Origin: Herbaspirillum sp. SJZ106
Lineage (GTDB): Bacteria; Pseudomonadota; Gammaproteobacteria; Burkholderiales; Burkholderiaceae_D
Reading direction: 5' to 3'
DNA length: 64,000 nt
Assembly (NCBI RefSeq): GCF_006715495.1
Contig: NZ_VFNI01000005.1
Span: 124,001-188,000, forward strand
Each line of letters begins with the position of its first letter. Position 1 is the stretch's first letter. Under the pieces are notes generated by a model, which saw only the letters and a list, made by a program, of their open reading frames with translations, searched no databases and was not told the origin of the DNA. The position numbers and the translations under genes were made by a program. Shown here in pieces: positions 55,618-63,857 of this stretch.

Positions 55618-55818
55618 TTTTGTAAATTTATGTTTGCGGCGCGGCAGGTCTTATTCCGTGCCCCCAGATCCGTTGCCCCCAGAGCGGGATTATTGCTGCA
55701 GAGTCTTTGATGGCGGGGCACCGTCGGATGCGTGCCGGGGGCATGCGCTGCACAGGGGCGGAAAAACGAATAAGGCCGGTAGCCGGCACAGCGCCGGCAT
55801 CGGGGACGCCGGATTGCC
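55618..55818. other. Spacer between the receptor and LysR genes
   Basis: Contains the rest of the receptor promoter region. Near 55780-55815 GC-rich dyads (GCCGGCACAGCGCCGGC) close to the LysR stop may act as its 3' hairpin. Nothing else recognised. Confidence 0.3.
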
Positions 55819-56805
55819 TTATCCGAATTTGACGTCGCTGCGACGTTTCTTCCTCGCTGCCTTGGCGATGGCGCTGACATTGCCCTCGGCGGCAGTATCG
55901 GCGGCATCGGCGGCTTGCGCCATCTGCTCGCCGATGAAGTCGACCAGGTTGCGCGCATGCGGCGACAGCGTGTCGATGTCCTGGAACACCATGCTGCGCT
56001 CGCGCACGCTCCAGGGGTCGGACAGTTCGACGATGGCCAGTTGCATGGTCTGTTGGTGGCGTTGCGCGGCCGACAGCGGCACGATGCCGATGCCGACGTT
56101 GGTCTCGATCATGCGGCACATGGCTTCGAAGCTGCGCACCTGGATGCGCAGCTTGAGCCGCTGGCCGTTCTCCGACACGATCTTGTTGAGGAAGTGATGC
56201 AGCGTGCTGCCTTCATGCAGGCCGACGTGTTCGTACTCCAGCGTTTCCACGAACGGGATGGCGCCGGCGCCGGCCAGCGGATGTTCCAGCGCGGTGGCCA
56301 GCACCAGGCGGTCGGTGGAGAAATTGAGGATGGCCAGTCCGTCGCCCTGTACCGGACCGGCCACGATGCCGATGTCGGCGGTGCCTTCCTGGATGCCGCG
56401 CATGATGTCGTGGTTGAGCCGCTCTTCCAGCGCCACGTTGACTTGCGGATACAGCGCCAGGAACTTGCCCAGGATCTCCGGCATGAATTCGGTCACCGCC
56501 GTGGTATTGGCGAAGATGCGGATATAGCCCTTGATGCCGTTGTTGTACTGCTGCATATCGCTCTTGAGGTGCTCGACTTGCTGCATGAACAGTTGCGCAT
56601 GGTGCAGCAACGTCTGCCCGGCCGGGGTCAGTTGCACGCCCTTGCTTTCGCGGTAGAGCAGGCGGGTGCCGAAGCGCGTTTCCAGTTCCTTGATGCGGTT
56701 GCTGGTGGCCGCCAGCGACAGGTTCATGCGCTCGGCGCTGCGCGTTAAGCTGTTGAGTTCGGCGATCAGGATGAAAAGGCGCAGGTCGGTCAGGTCGAAG
56801 AGCAT
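55819..56805 (-). CDS. LysR family regulator of the itaconate-type cluster
   Basis: A 328-residue LysR regulator: N-terminal HTH (LRLFILIAELNSLTRSAERM, LSLAATSNRIKELETRFG) and C-terminal effector domain (GTADIGIVAGPVQGDGLAIL), plus a 30-residue Ala/Lys-rich tail (AARKKRRSDVKFG) beyond the usual end. The ATG of MLFDLTDLRL is chosen; upstream frame has no HTH. Divergent from the hydratase gene over 294 bases. In pseudomonads a LysR gene (ItcR/RipR type) occupies the same position beside the itaconate genes, so an itaconate effector is inferred. Confidence 0.88.
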   Translation of the reverse strand: MLFDLTDLRLFILIAELNSLTRSAERMNLSLAATSNRIKELETRFGTRLLYRESKGVQLTPAGQTLLHHAQLFMQQVEHLKSDMQQYNNGIKGYIRIFANTTAVTEFMPEILGKFLALYPQVNVALEERLNHDIMRGIQEGTADIGIVAGPVQGDGLAILNFSTDRLVLATALEHPLAGAGAIPFVETLEYEHVGLHEGSTLHHFLNKIVSENGQRLKLRIQVRSFEAMCRMIETNVGIGIVPLSAAQRHQQTMQLAIVELSDPWSVRERSMVFQDIDTLSPHARNLVDFIGEQMAQAADAADTAAEGNVSAIAKAARKKRRSDVKFG

Positions 56806-57099
56806 GGTGTGTTCCGGCTGATGGTGACTAAGGATGCAGAGGGCGCGTTCGCGCTGCACAGAAATCTTGCGCTTGTGCGTCGCCTTGGTGGTTTGCCATG
56901 TTACGCCGATTTGCCGATGCCCATGCCGGCTGTTCTTGCTGCGTCGCCGCATGCGCGCCTTGTTCCGAGGCGCGGAACGCATGGGGCGTGGCTTCATCCT
57001 TGCCAAAGCCCCCCTTCCAAAAATACAGATTGTCCTCCAGCCGACGCCGGAACAGACTTGCCCGCATTCCAACGGATCAACAAGAATGCAGAGGAGCAC
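56806..57099. promoter_or_regulatory. Divergent LysR / itaconate-cluster promoter region
   Basis: 294 non-coding bases between the regulator and the first catabolic gene. No perfect dyad of the T-N11-A type stood out on reading. A GAGGAG ribosome site ends the region before the hydratase ATG. Confidence 0.4.
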
Positions 57100-57960
57100 A
57101 TGTCGAATCAGGATCTCGATCTGACGATGCTGCGGCAATGGGTGGACAAGACCGAAGGCCGCGAAGACCACATCAACCCGGCTTTCGCCGCGGCGCTGGC
57201 GGCCACCATCGACGGCCCGCGCCAGCCGCAGGCGGGCGAGGCCTTGCCGCCGCTGTGGCACTGGATCTATTTCTGGACGGTGTGCAAGCAATCCGAAGTC
57301 GGCGCCGACGGCCATCCCCAGCGCGGCGGTTTCTTGCCGCCGATTCCCTTGCCGCGCCGCATGTGGGCCGGCGGCCGCCTGCGCTTCGCGGCGCCGCTGC
57401 CCATCGGCGCGGCCGCGCACAAGACCTCGCGCATCGCCAGCGTCGACGTCAAGCAGGGCCGCAGCGGCGCGCTGGCCTTCGTCACCGTCAAGCATGAGAT
57501 CGGCTACGGCGGCCAGGTCTGCATCCATGAAGAGCACGACATCGTCTACCGCGACATGCCGCGGCCCGGCGCCGCGCCGGTGCCGCCCAAGGCGGCGCCG
57601 ACGGGCGCGCAGTGGAAGCGCCGCGTCGATCCCGATCCGGTGCTGCTGTTTCGCTATTCGGCGCTGACCTTCAATGGCCACCGCATCCACTACGACCGCA
57701 GTTACGTCACCGGCGTGGAAGGCTATCCCGGCCTGATCGTGCACGGCCCGCTGATCGCCACCTTGCTGGCCGACCTGCTGGCGCGCGAGCTGCCGCAGGC
57801 GGTGCTGCGCGAATTCAATTTCCGCGCGGTGGGCAGCCTATTCGACACCGAGGGCTTCGAGCTGTGCGGCAAGCTGGCCGCCGACGGCAAGTCGGCCGAG
57901 CTGTGGGCGCAGAACCTGCGCGGCGAGCTGGCGATGCAGGCCGAGGCGATCCTCGGCTGA
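57100..57960 (+). CDS. ich: MaoC-like hydratase, probable itaconyl-CoA hydratase
   Basis: A 286-residue double hot-dog hydratase of the HTD2/mesaconyl-C4-CoA hydratase type. Features are GFLPPIPLPRRMWAGGRLRF in the first half, FVTVKHEIGYGGQVCIHEEHDIVYR, and the active-site segment ALTFNGHRIHYDRSYVTGVEGYPGLIVHGPL with conserved His and Asp. In the itaconate pathway this enzyme (Ich) hydrates itaconyl-CoA to citramalyl-CoA, which the CitE-like lyase of this cluster would cleave. Expected to be the first gene of the operon; ribosome site GAGGAG upstream. Substrate by context. Confidence 0.82.
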   Translation: MSNQDLDLTMLRQWVDKTEGREDHINPAFAAALAATIDGPRQPQAGEALPPLWHWIYFWTVCKQSEVGADGHPQRGGFLPPIPLPRRMWAGGRLRFAAPLPIGAAAHKTSRIASVDVKQGRSGALAFVTVKHEIGYGGQVCIHEEHDIVYRDMPRPGAAPVPPKAAPTGAQWKRRVDPDPVLLFRYSALTFNGHRIHYDRSYVTGVEGYPGLIVHGPLIATLLADLLARELPQAVLREFNFRAVGSLFDTEGFELCGKLAADGKSAELWAQNLRGELAMQAEAILG

Positions 57961-58009
57961 CCCGATTCCCCTGATTCATCAATAACCGATAACGTTCCGG
58001 AGACTTACC

Positions 58010-59176
58010 ATGTCGTATCAGGCGCCCAATGACGCTTATGGCGATTTGCGCGATGCAGTGCGCGATCTGTGCAATACCTTTCCCCCCGAATACTGGCGCA
58101 AGGTAGACGAAGCGCGCGGCTATCCCGAGCAATTCGTCGATGCGCTGACCAAGGCAGGCTGGCTGGCGGCATTGATTCCGCAAGACTACGGCGGCTCCGG
58201 GCTGGGCCTGACCGAGGCCTCGGTGATCATGGAAGAGATCAACCGCACCGGCGGCAACTCCGGCGCCTGCCACGGCCAGATGTACAACATGGGCACGCTG
58301 CTGCGCCACGGTTCGGAGCAGCAGAAGCAGCTGTACCTGCCCAAGATCGCCAGCGGCGAGCTGCGCCTGCAGTCGATGGGCGTGACCGAACCCACCACCG
58401 GCACCGATACCACCAAGATCAAGACCGTGGCCGTCAGGAAGGGCGACCGCTACGTGGTCAACGGCCAGAAGGTGTGGATCTCGCGCATCCAGCACTCCGA
58501 CCTGATGATCCTGCTGGCGCGCACCACGCCGCTGGACCAGGTGAAGAAGAAATCGGAAGGCATGTCGATCTTCCTGGTCGACCTGAAGCAGGCCATCGGC
58601 CGTGGCATGGAAGTGCGCCCCATCCTCAACATGGTCAACCATGAGACCAATGAACTGTTCTTCGACAACCTTGAAATCCCCGCCGAGAACCTGATCGGCG
58701 AAGAGGGCAAGGGGTTCAAATACATCCTCGACGGGCTCAACGCCGAACGCACGCTGATCGCCGCCGAGTGCATCGGCGACGGCTACTGGTTCATCGACAA
58801 GGCGGCGCAGTACGCCAAGGAGCGCGTGGTGTTCGACCGCCCGATCGGCATGAACCAGGGCGTGCAGTTCCCCATCGCCGACAGCTTCATCGAACTGGAA
58901 GCGGCCAACCTGATGCGCTACAAGGCCTGCGAACTGTTCGACGCGCACCAGCCCTGCGGCGCCCAGGCCAACATGGCCAAGTTCCTGGCGGCCAAGGCCT
59001 CGTGGGAAGCGGCCAACGTCTGCTTGCAGACGCACGGCGGCTTCGGCTTCGCCTGCGAATACGACGTTGAGCGCAAGTTCCGCGAGACCCGGCTGTACCA
59101 GGTGGCGCCGATCTCGACCAACCTGATCTATTCCTACGTGGCCGAGCACATCCTCGGCCTGCCGCGCTCGTTCTGA
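58010..59176 (+). CDS. Acyl-CoA dehydrogenase of the itaconate-type cluster
   Basis: A 388-residue FAD acyl-CoA dehydrogenase: SGACHGQMYNMGTLLRHGS, the FAD/substrate motif MGVTEPTTGTDT, VNGQKVWISRIQHSD, and the C-terminal FRETRLYQVAPISTNLI. The usual YEGT-type catalytic Glu is not present at the C-terminal position; instead Glu246 in GLNAERTLI lines up with the base used by isovaleryl-CoA dehydrogenases (inference). A homologue sits at the same place in pseudomonad itaconate clusters, where its exact step is not settled. 49 bases after ich. Confidence 0.88.
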   Translation: MSYQAPNDAYGDLRDAVRDLCNTFPPEYWRKVDEARGYPEQFVDALTKAGWLAALIPQDYGGSGLGLTEASVIMEEINRTGGNSGACHGQMYNMGTLLRHGSEQQKQLYLPKIASGELRLQSMGVTEPTTGTDTTKIKTVAVRKGDRYVVNGQKVWISRIQHSDLMILLARTTPLDQVKKKSEGMSIFLVDLKQAIGRGMEVRPILNMVNHETNELFFDNLEIPAENLIGEEGKGFKYILDGLNAERTLIAAECIGDGYWFIDKAAQYAKERVVFDRPIGMNQGVQFPIADSFIELEAANLMRYKACELFDAHQPCGAQANMAKFLAAKASWEAANVCLQTHGGFGFACEYDVERKFRETRLYQVAPISTNLIYSYVAEHILGLPRSF

Positions 59177-59217
59177 CGCCTGTAGTTCTGAGCCTGTATA
59201 ACAACAAGGAGACGCCC

Positions 59218-60582
59218 ATGAGCCAGACCAGCGACAGCCCATCCCGCACCCTGGCCGCCTTCCTGGCCGGCCTGCGCTACCGGGACATCCCGCCGGCGGT
59301 GATCGCCCGCGCCGAAGACCTGTTCCTCGACTGGTTCGCCTCGGCGCTGGCCGGCAAGGGCGCGCGCCAGATCGAGATCATCGAGCGCTATGCCGCCGCG
59401 ATGGGGCCGCAGGATGGGCCGAGCACCATCCTCACCAGCCGCAAGTCCAGCTCGCCTTACTTCGCGGCGCTGGTCAACGGCGCCTCTTCGCACCTGGTCG
59501 AGCAGGACGACGTGCATAACGGTTCGGTGTTCCACCCGGCGGCGGTGGTGTTCCCGGCCGCGCTGGCGGCGGCGCAGGATCTCGGCAAGTCGGGCGCCGA
59601 GCTGCTGGCGGCGGCGGTGGCGGGTTACGAGGCGGGCATCCGCATCGGCGAATTCATGGGCCGTTCGCACTACTGCGTGTTCCACACCACTGGCACCGTC
59701 GGCACGCTGGCCGCCGCGGTGGCGGTGGGCAAGCTGATGGACTTCGACATCAACCAGTTCCTGCACGCGCTCGGTTCGGCCGGCACCCAGGCCGCCGGCC
59801 TGTGGGAATTCCTGCGCGACGCCGCCGATTCCAAGCAACTGCATACCGGCAAGGCCGCCGCCGATGGCCTGCTGGCGGCCTACCTCACGCGCGACGGCTT
59901 TACCGGCGCGCAGCGCATCCTGGAAGGGGCGCAAGGCATGGCCGCCGGCATGTCGTCGGATGCCGATCCGGCCAGGCTGACCGACGGCCTGGGCACACGC
60001 TGGGCCACGGCCGAGACGTCGTTCAAGTTCCACGCCTCCTGCCGCCATACGCATCCGGCAGCCGATGCCTTGCAAGTGCTGATGCAGCGCGAAGGCTTGC
60101 GCCACGACCAGATCGCCGCCGTCAACACGCGCGTGCACCAGGGCGCCATCGATGTGCTGGGGCCGGTGCTCAATCCGCAGACGGTGCACCAGGCCAAGTT
60201 CTCGATGGGCACCGTGCTGGGCCTGATCGCGGTGCACCAGCAGGCCGGCCTGACCGAGTTCGAGCAGCAGGCATTGCAGGATCCGCGCGTTGCGCAGTTC
60301 CGCGAGAAAGTGAAGATGACGCTGGACAAGGAGGTCGACGGCGCCTATCCCGCGCGCTGGCTAGGCCGGGTGGAGGTGGAAACCACCGATGGCCGTAGAT
60401 TGTCGGCGGCCGTCGATGTGCCCAAGGGCGATCCGGACAATACGCTGTCGCGCCCCGAGCTGGAGCGCAAGGCGGCCAAGCTGATCGCTTTCTCCGGCGC
60501 CGCCAGCGACGCCGAGATCGGCAACATCATCGCGCGCGCCTGGCGCCTGCACGAAGAAAAACAACTCTCCGAACTGTTTTGA
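59218..60582 (+). CDS. MmgE/PrpD family protein
   Basis: A 454-residue protein of the family that includes 2-methylcitrate dehydratase (PrpD) and cis-aconitate decarboxylase (IRG1/CAD, the itaconate-forming enzyme). Signs are LEDLFLDWFASALAGKG-like N-terminus, LVNGASSHLVEQDDVHNGSVFHPAAVVFPAALA, SAGTQAAGLWEFL, and FKFHASCRHTHPAADAL. In an itaconate-breakdown cluster it may isomerise or dehydrate a C5/C6 acid that feeds the pathway; a decarboxylase role cannot be excluded. 41 bases after the dehydrogenase gene, with a good AAGGAG site. Confidence 0.87.
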   Translation: MSQTSDSPSRTLAAFLAGLRYRDIPPAVIARAEDLFLDWFASALAGKGARQIEIIERYAAAMGPQDGPSTILTSRKSSSPYFAALVNGASSHLVEQDDVHNGSVFHPAAVVFPAALAAAQDLGKSGAELLAAAVAGYEAGIRIGEFMGRSHYCVFHTTGTVGTLAAAVAVGKLMDFDINQFLHALGSAGTQAAGLWEFLRDAADSKQLHTGKAAADGLLAAYLTRDGFTGAQRILEGAQGMAAGMSSDADPARLTDGLGTRWATAETSFKFHASCRHTHPAADALQVLMQREGLRHDQIAAVNTRVHQGAIDVLGPVLNPQTVHQAKFSMGTVLGLIAVHQQAGLTEFEQQALQDPRVAQFREKVKMTLDKEVDGAYPARWLGRVEVETTDGRRLSAAVDVPKGDPDNTLSRPELERKAAKLIAFSGAASDAEIGNIIARAWRLHEEKQLSELF

Positions 60583-60628
60583 GCGGGGCCGGCCCGGCCG
60601 CCCCGGGTGAAGGAAAAAAGGAAACATC

Positions 60629-61819
60629 ATGCTGCACTCCAACCGCCCCCTTGAGGGCATCACCGTCATCAGCCTGGAACACGCGATTGCCGCGCCGTTC
60701 TGCACGCGCCAACTGGCCGATCTCGGCGCCCGCGTGATCAAGATCGAACGCCCCGGCGTGGGCGATTTCGCGCGCGGCTACGATACCCGCGTCAATGGCC
60801 TGTCATCGCACTTCGTCTGGACCAACCGCTCCAAGGAAAGCCTGACGCTGAACCTGAAGGATGACGAGGGCAAGAAGATCATCGGCAAGCTGCTGGAGCA
60901 AGCCGACGTGCTGGTGCAGAACCTGGCACCAGGCGCGGCCGCCGGCCTGGGCCTGTCGGCCGAGGTGCTGCACCAAAAGCATCCGCGCCTGATCGTGTGC
61001 GACATCTCCGGCTATGGCGAGGACGGCCCTTACCGCGACAAGAAAGCCTACGACCTGCTGATCCAGAGCGAGGCCGGTTTCCTGTCCGTGACCGGCACGC
61101 GCGACGACATGGCCAAGGCCGGTTGCTCGATCGCCGACATCGCCGCCGGCATGTATGCCTATTCCAATATCCTGGCCGCGCTGATCAAGCGCGGGCGCGA
61201 CGGCAAAGGTAGCCACATTGACCTCTCCATGCTGGAGGCGTTGACCGAATGGATGAGCTTTCCCATGTACTACGCCTACCAGGGCGCGTCGGCGCCGGTG
61301 CGCTCGGGCGCCGAGCACGCGACCATCTACCCTTACGGCCCCTTTGCCGCCGGCGACGGCAAGACGGTGATGCTGGGCCTGCAGAACGAGCGCGAGTGGA
61401 AGGTGTTTTGCGAAGTGGTGTTGCGGGACCCGGCGCTGGCGTCCGACGAGCGCTTTTCCAACAACTCGCGTCGCCATGAGCATCGCGACGCATTGCGCGC
61501 GCTGATCCTCAAGATGTTCGCCGATATGACTGCAGAGCAAGTCGTGGCGCGACTGGACGAGGCCCAGATCGCCAACGCCGGGGTGAGCACCATGCAAGAC
61601 CTGTGGCAGCACCCGCAACTGGCCGCGCGCCAGCGCTGGACCGAAGTCGGCTCGCCGGCCGGCGCGCTGCCGGCCTTGCTGCCGCCGGGCGCCAACGACA
61701 GCTACGACTACCGCATGGATGCGGTGCCGGCGCTGGGCCAGCACACCGACGGCATCCTGGAATCGCTGGGTTACGGCGCCGAACAGATCGCGGCGATGCG
61801 CGCACGGGGGGCGGTGTGA
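60629..61819 (+). CDS. ict: Family III CoA-transferase, probable itaconate CoA-transferase
   Basis: A 396-residue CaiB/BaiF-type CoA-transferase: PLEGITVISLEHAIAAPFCTRQLADLGARVIKIERP at the start, YDLLIQSEAGFLSVTG, and the catalytic aspartate in GCSIADIAAGMYAYSNI. In the itaconate pathway Ict moves CoA from succinyl-CoA to itaconate. This fits its place before the CitE-like lyase. The stop overlaps the next start by one base (TGATG), so the two are translationally coupled. Confidence 0.87.
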   Translation: MLHSNRPLEGITVISLEHAIAAPFCTRQLADLGARVIKIERPGVGDFARGYDTRVNGLSSHFVWTNRSKESLTLNLKDDEGKKIIGKLLEQADVLVQNLAPGAAAGLGLSAEVLHQKHPRLIVCDISGYGEDGPYRDKKAYDLLIQSEAGFLSVTGTRDDMAKAGCSIADIAAGMYAYSNILAALIKRGRDGKGSHIDLSMLEALTEWMSFPMYYAYQGASAPVRSGAEHATIYPYGPFAAGDGKTVMLGLQNEREWKVFCEVVLRDPALASDERFSNNSRRHEHRDALRALILKMFADMTAEQVVARLDEAQIANAGVSTMQDLWQHPQLAARQRWTEVGSPAGALPALLPPGANDSYDYRMDAVPALGQHTDGILESLGYGAEQIAAMRARGAV

Positions 61820-62658
61820 TGGCAGCGCCGCAGACGATGTCCGCAGCCAGCTACCTGTTCGTGCCGGCCAATCGTACCGATCGTTATGCCAAGGCGTTGG
61901 ACAGCGGCGCCGACGCGGTGATCGTCGATCTGGAGGACGCCGTCGGACCGCAATTGAAGGATGAGGCGCGCGCCGCGCTGGCCGGATGGCTGCGGCACAA
62001 CGGCGCGCAACCCAGGTTGTGGGTGCGCGTCAATGCCGCGGACACCGCCTGGCACGAAGCCGATGTGGCCGCTTTTGCCGGTATGGACATCGCCGGCATC
62101 GTGCTGCCCAAGGCGGAGCATCCGGCGGCCGTTGCCGCCATCGCCAGACGCTTGAAGGAGCACAGGCAGGGCGTGATCGCCCTGATCGAGACTGCGGCCG
62201 GCATCGCCGCCATGCGCGACATCGCGCGTACGGCCGGCGTGGCGCGGCTGGCCTTCGGCTCCATCGACCTGCAGGTGGACCTGGGCATGCAATGCGATGC
62301 CATCGAGAGCGAGCTGGCGCACTTGCGGGTGGAGATGGTGCTGGCCTCGCGTCTGGCCGGGATCGCGCCGCCCATCGATGGCGTGACCACCACGTTCGAT
62401 GGCATGCCGTTCCTGGCGGCCGCCGTGCAGCGCTCGCTGCGCCTGGGTTTCGGCGCCAAGCTGTGCATCCATCCCAGGCAAGTGGCGGCGGTCAACGCAG
62501 GCTTTCGCCCCACGGCAGGGGAACTGGCCTGGGCGAAGGCGGTGATGGCGGCCGTGGACAAGAGCGACGGCGGCGCCATTTCGCTGGACGGCAAGATGAT
62601 CGACAAGCCGGTGATCCTGCAGGCGCAGCGCTTCCTGCAACGCGGCGGCGTCGTGTAA
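61819..62658 (+). CDS. ccl: CitE-like CoA lyase, probable citramalyl-CoA lyase
   Basis: A 279-residue HpcH/HpaI-CitE TIM-barrel lyase. It shows YLFVPANRTDRYAKALDSGA, the Mg-binding VDLEDAVGP, RVNAADTAWHEAD, IALIETAAGI with the catalytic Glu, and GFGAKLCIHPRQVAAVNAGF. In this setting it should split (S)-citramalyl-CoA to acetyl-CoA and pyruvate, the last step of itaconate breakdown. The start used overlaps the CoA-transferase stop; the longer upstream frame is not coding. Confidence 0.88.
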   Translation: MAAPQTMSAASYLFVPANRTDRYAKALDSGADAVIVDLEDAVGPQLKDEARAALAGWLRHNGAQPRLWVRVNAADTAWHEADVAAFAGMDIAGIVLPKAEHPAAVAAIARRLKEHRQGVIALIETAAGIAAMRDIARTAGVARLAFGSIDLQVDLGMQCDAIESELAHLRVEMVLASRLAGIAPPIDGVTTTFDGMPFLAAAVQRSLRLGFGAKLCIHPRQVAAVNAGFRPTAGELAWAKAVMAAVDKSDGGAISLDGKMIDKPVILQAQRFLQRGGVV

Positions 62659-62694
62659 CCTGAATGTTTCTTCCCAACAGCTAAGGAGCGAGAC

Positions 62695-63819
62695 ATGAAA
62701 ATCCAGGCCGCCGTATTGCGCGAAATGACCGACGTCCACCCATTTGCGCAGAGCCAGCCGCTGAAGATAGAAGAGCTGGAACTGGATCCGCCCGGTCCGG
62801 GCGAGGTGTTGGTGAAGATGAAGGCCGCGGGCCTGTGCCATTCGGACCTGTCGGTGATTACCGGCGTGCGTCCGCGCCCGGTGCCGATGGCGCTGGGGCA
62901 TGAGGCGTCGGCCGAGGTGGTGCAGGTGGGCAGCGGCGTGACCGACCTGCGCGCCGGCGACCCGGTGGTGCTGGTGTTCGTGCCCAGCTGCGGCCATTGC
63001 ATGCCTTGCATGGAGGGCCGGCCGGCGCTGTGCGAACCGGGCGCCGCGACCAATACGCTGGGCGAACTGCTGTCGGGCCAGCGCCGCCTGCATCAGCAGG
63101 GTGGGCATGTGAACCATCACATGGGCGTGTCGGCCTTTGCCGACCATGCGGTGGTGTCGCGCCGTTCCTGCGTCAAGGTCGAGGCCGACATCGATCCGGT
63201 CGAGGCGGCGCTGTTCGGCTGCGCGGTGTTGACCGGCGTGGGCGCGGCGGTCAATACGGCCGAGGTCAAGGCCGGCACCAGCGCGGTGGTGCTGGGCCTG
63301 GGCGGCGTCGGCCTGTGCACGATGCTGGGGGCGCTGGCCTCCGGCGCGCGCGAGGTGATCGCGGTCGACCTGCACGACAGCAAGCTGGAAGTGGCGAAGT
63401 CGCTGGGCGCCACGGCCACCGTGAACGCGCGCGACCCGGATGCGGTGGAGAAGGTCAAGGCGCTCACCAAGGGTGGCGTCGATTACGCGTTCGAGATGGC
63501 CGGCTCGGTGCAGGCGATGGAAATGGCCTACCGCATGACGCGCCGCGGCGGCATGACGGTGACCGCCGGCCTGCCGCCGCCGGACGCGCGCTGGCCGCTG
63601 CAGCAGGTCAGCCTGGTGGCCGAGGAACGTACGGTCAAGGGCAGTTACATCGGTTCCTGCGTGCCGCTGCGCGACATCCCGCGCTACATCGGGCTGTACC
63701 AGGCCGGCCGCCTGCCGATCGACAAACTGATGGGCGAGCGCATGGCGCTGGCCGATATCAACCGCGGCTTCGACCGTTTGCACAGCGGCGAAGGATTGCG
63801 GGACCTGATCGTGTTTTAA
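62695..63819 (+). CDS. Zinc-dependent alcohol dehydrogenase family protein
   Basis: A 374-residue medium-chain dehydrogenase. Catalytic zinc ligands are Cys48 (GLCHSD) and His69-Glu70 (LGHE); four structural zinc cysteines are at 99, 102, 105 and 113 (SCGHCMPCMEG). The nucleotide-binding motif is VLGLGGVGLCTMLGA. It lies 36 bases after the lyase gene, in the same operon, with a AAGGAG site. It is not one of the three core itaconate enzymes and may convert a hydroxylated relative (alcohol or lactone-derived) into the pathway; substrate unknown. Confidence 0.86.
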   Translation: MKIQAAVLREMTDVHPFAQSQPLKIEELELDPPGPGEVLVKMKAAGLCHSDLSVITGVRPRPVPMALGHEASAEVVQVGSGVTDLRAGDPVVLVFVPSCGHCMPCMEGRPALCEPGAATNTLGELLSGQRRLHQQGGHVNHHMGVSAFADHAVVSRRSCVKVEADIDPVEAALFGCAVLTGVGAAVNTAEVKAGTSAVVLGLGGVGLCTMLGALASGAREVIAVDLHDSKLEVAKSLGATATVNARDPDAVEKVKALTKGGVDYAFEMAGSVQAMEMAYRMTRRGGMTVTAGLPPPDARWPLQQVSLVAEERTVKGSYIGSCVPLRDIPRYIGLYQAGRLPIDKLMGERMALADINRGFDRLHSGEGLRDLIVF

Positions 63820-63857
63820 CGCCTCCGCGCGGAGGCATCACAAGGAGGAGACCCGGC

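Noticed and set aside
55819-57744. A 641-residue version of the LysR regulator
   Set aside because: The first 313 codons run antisense through the hydratase gene; the HTH begins at the ATG at 56805.
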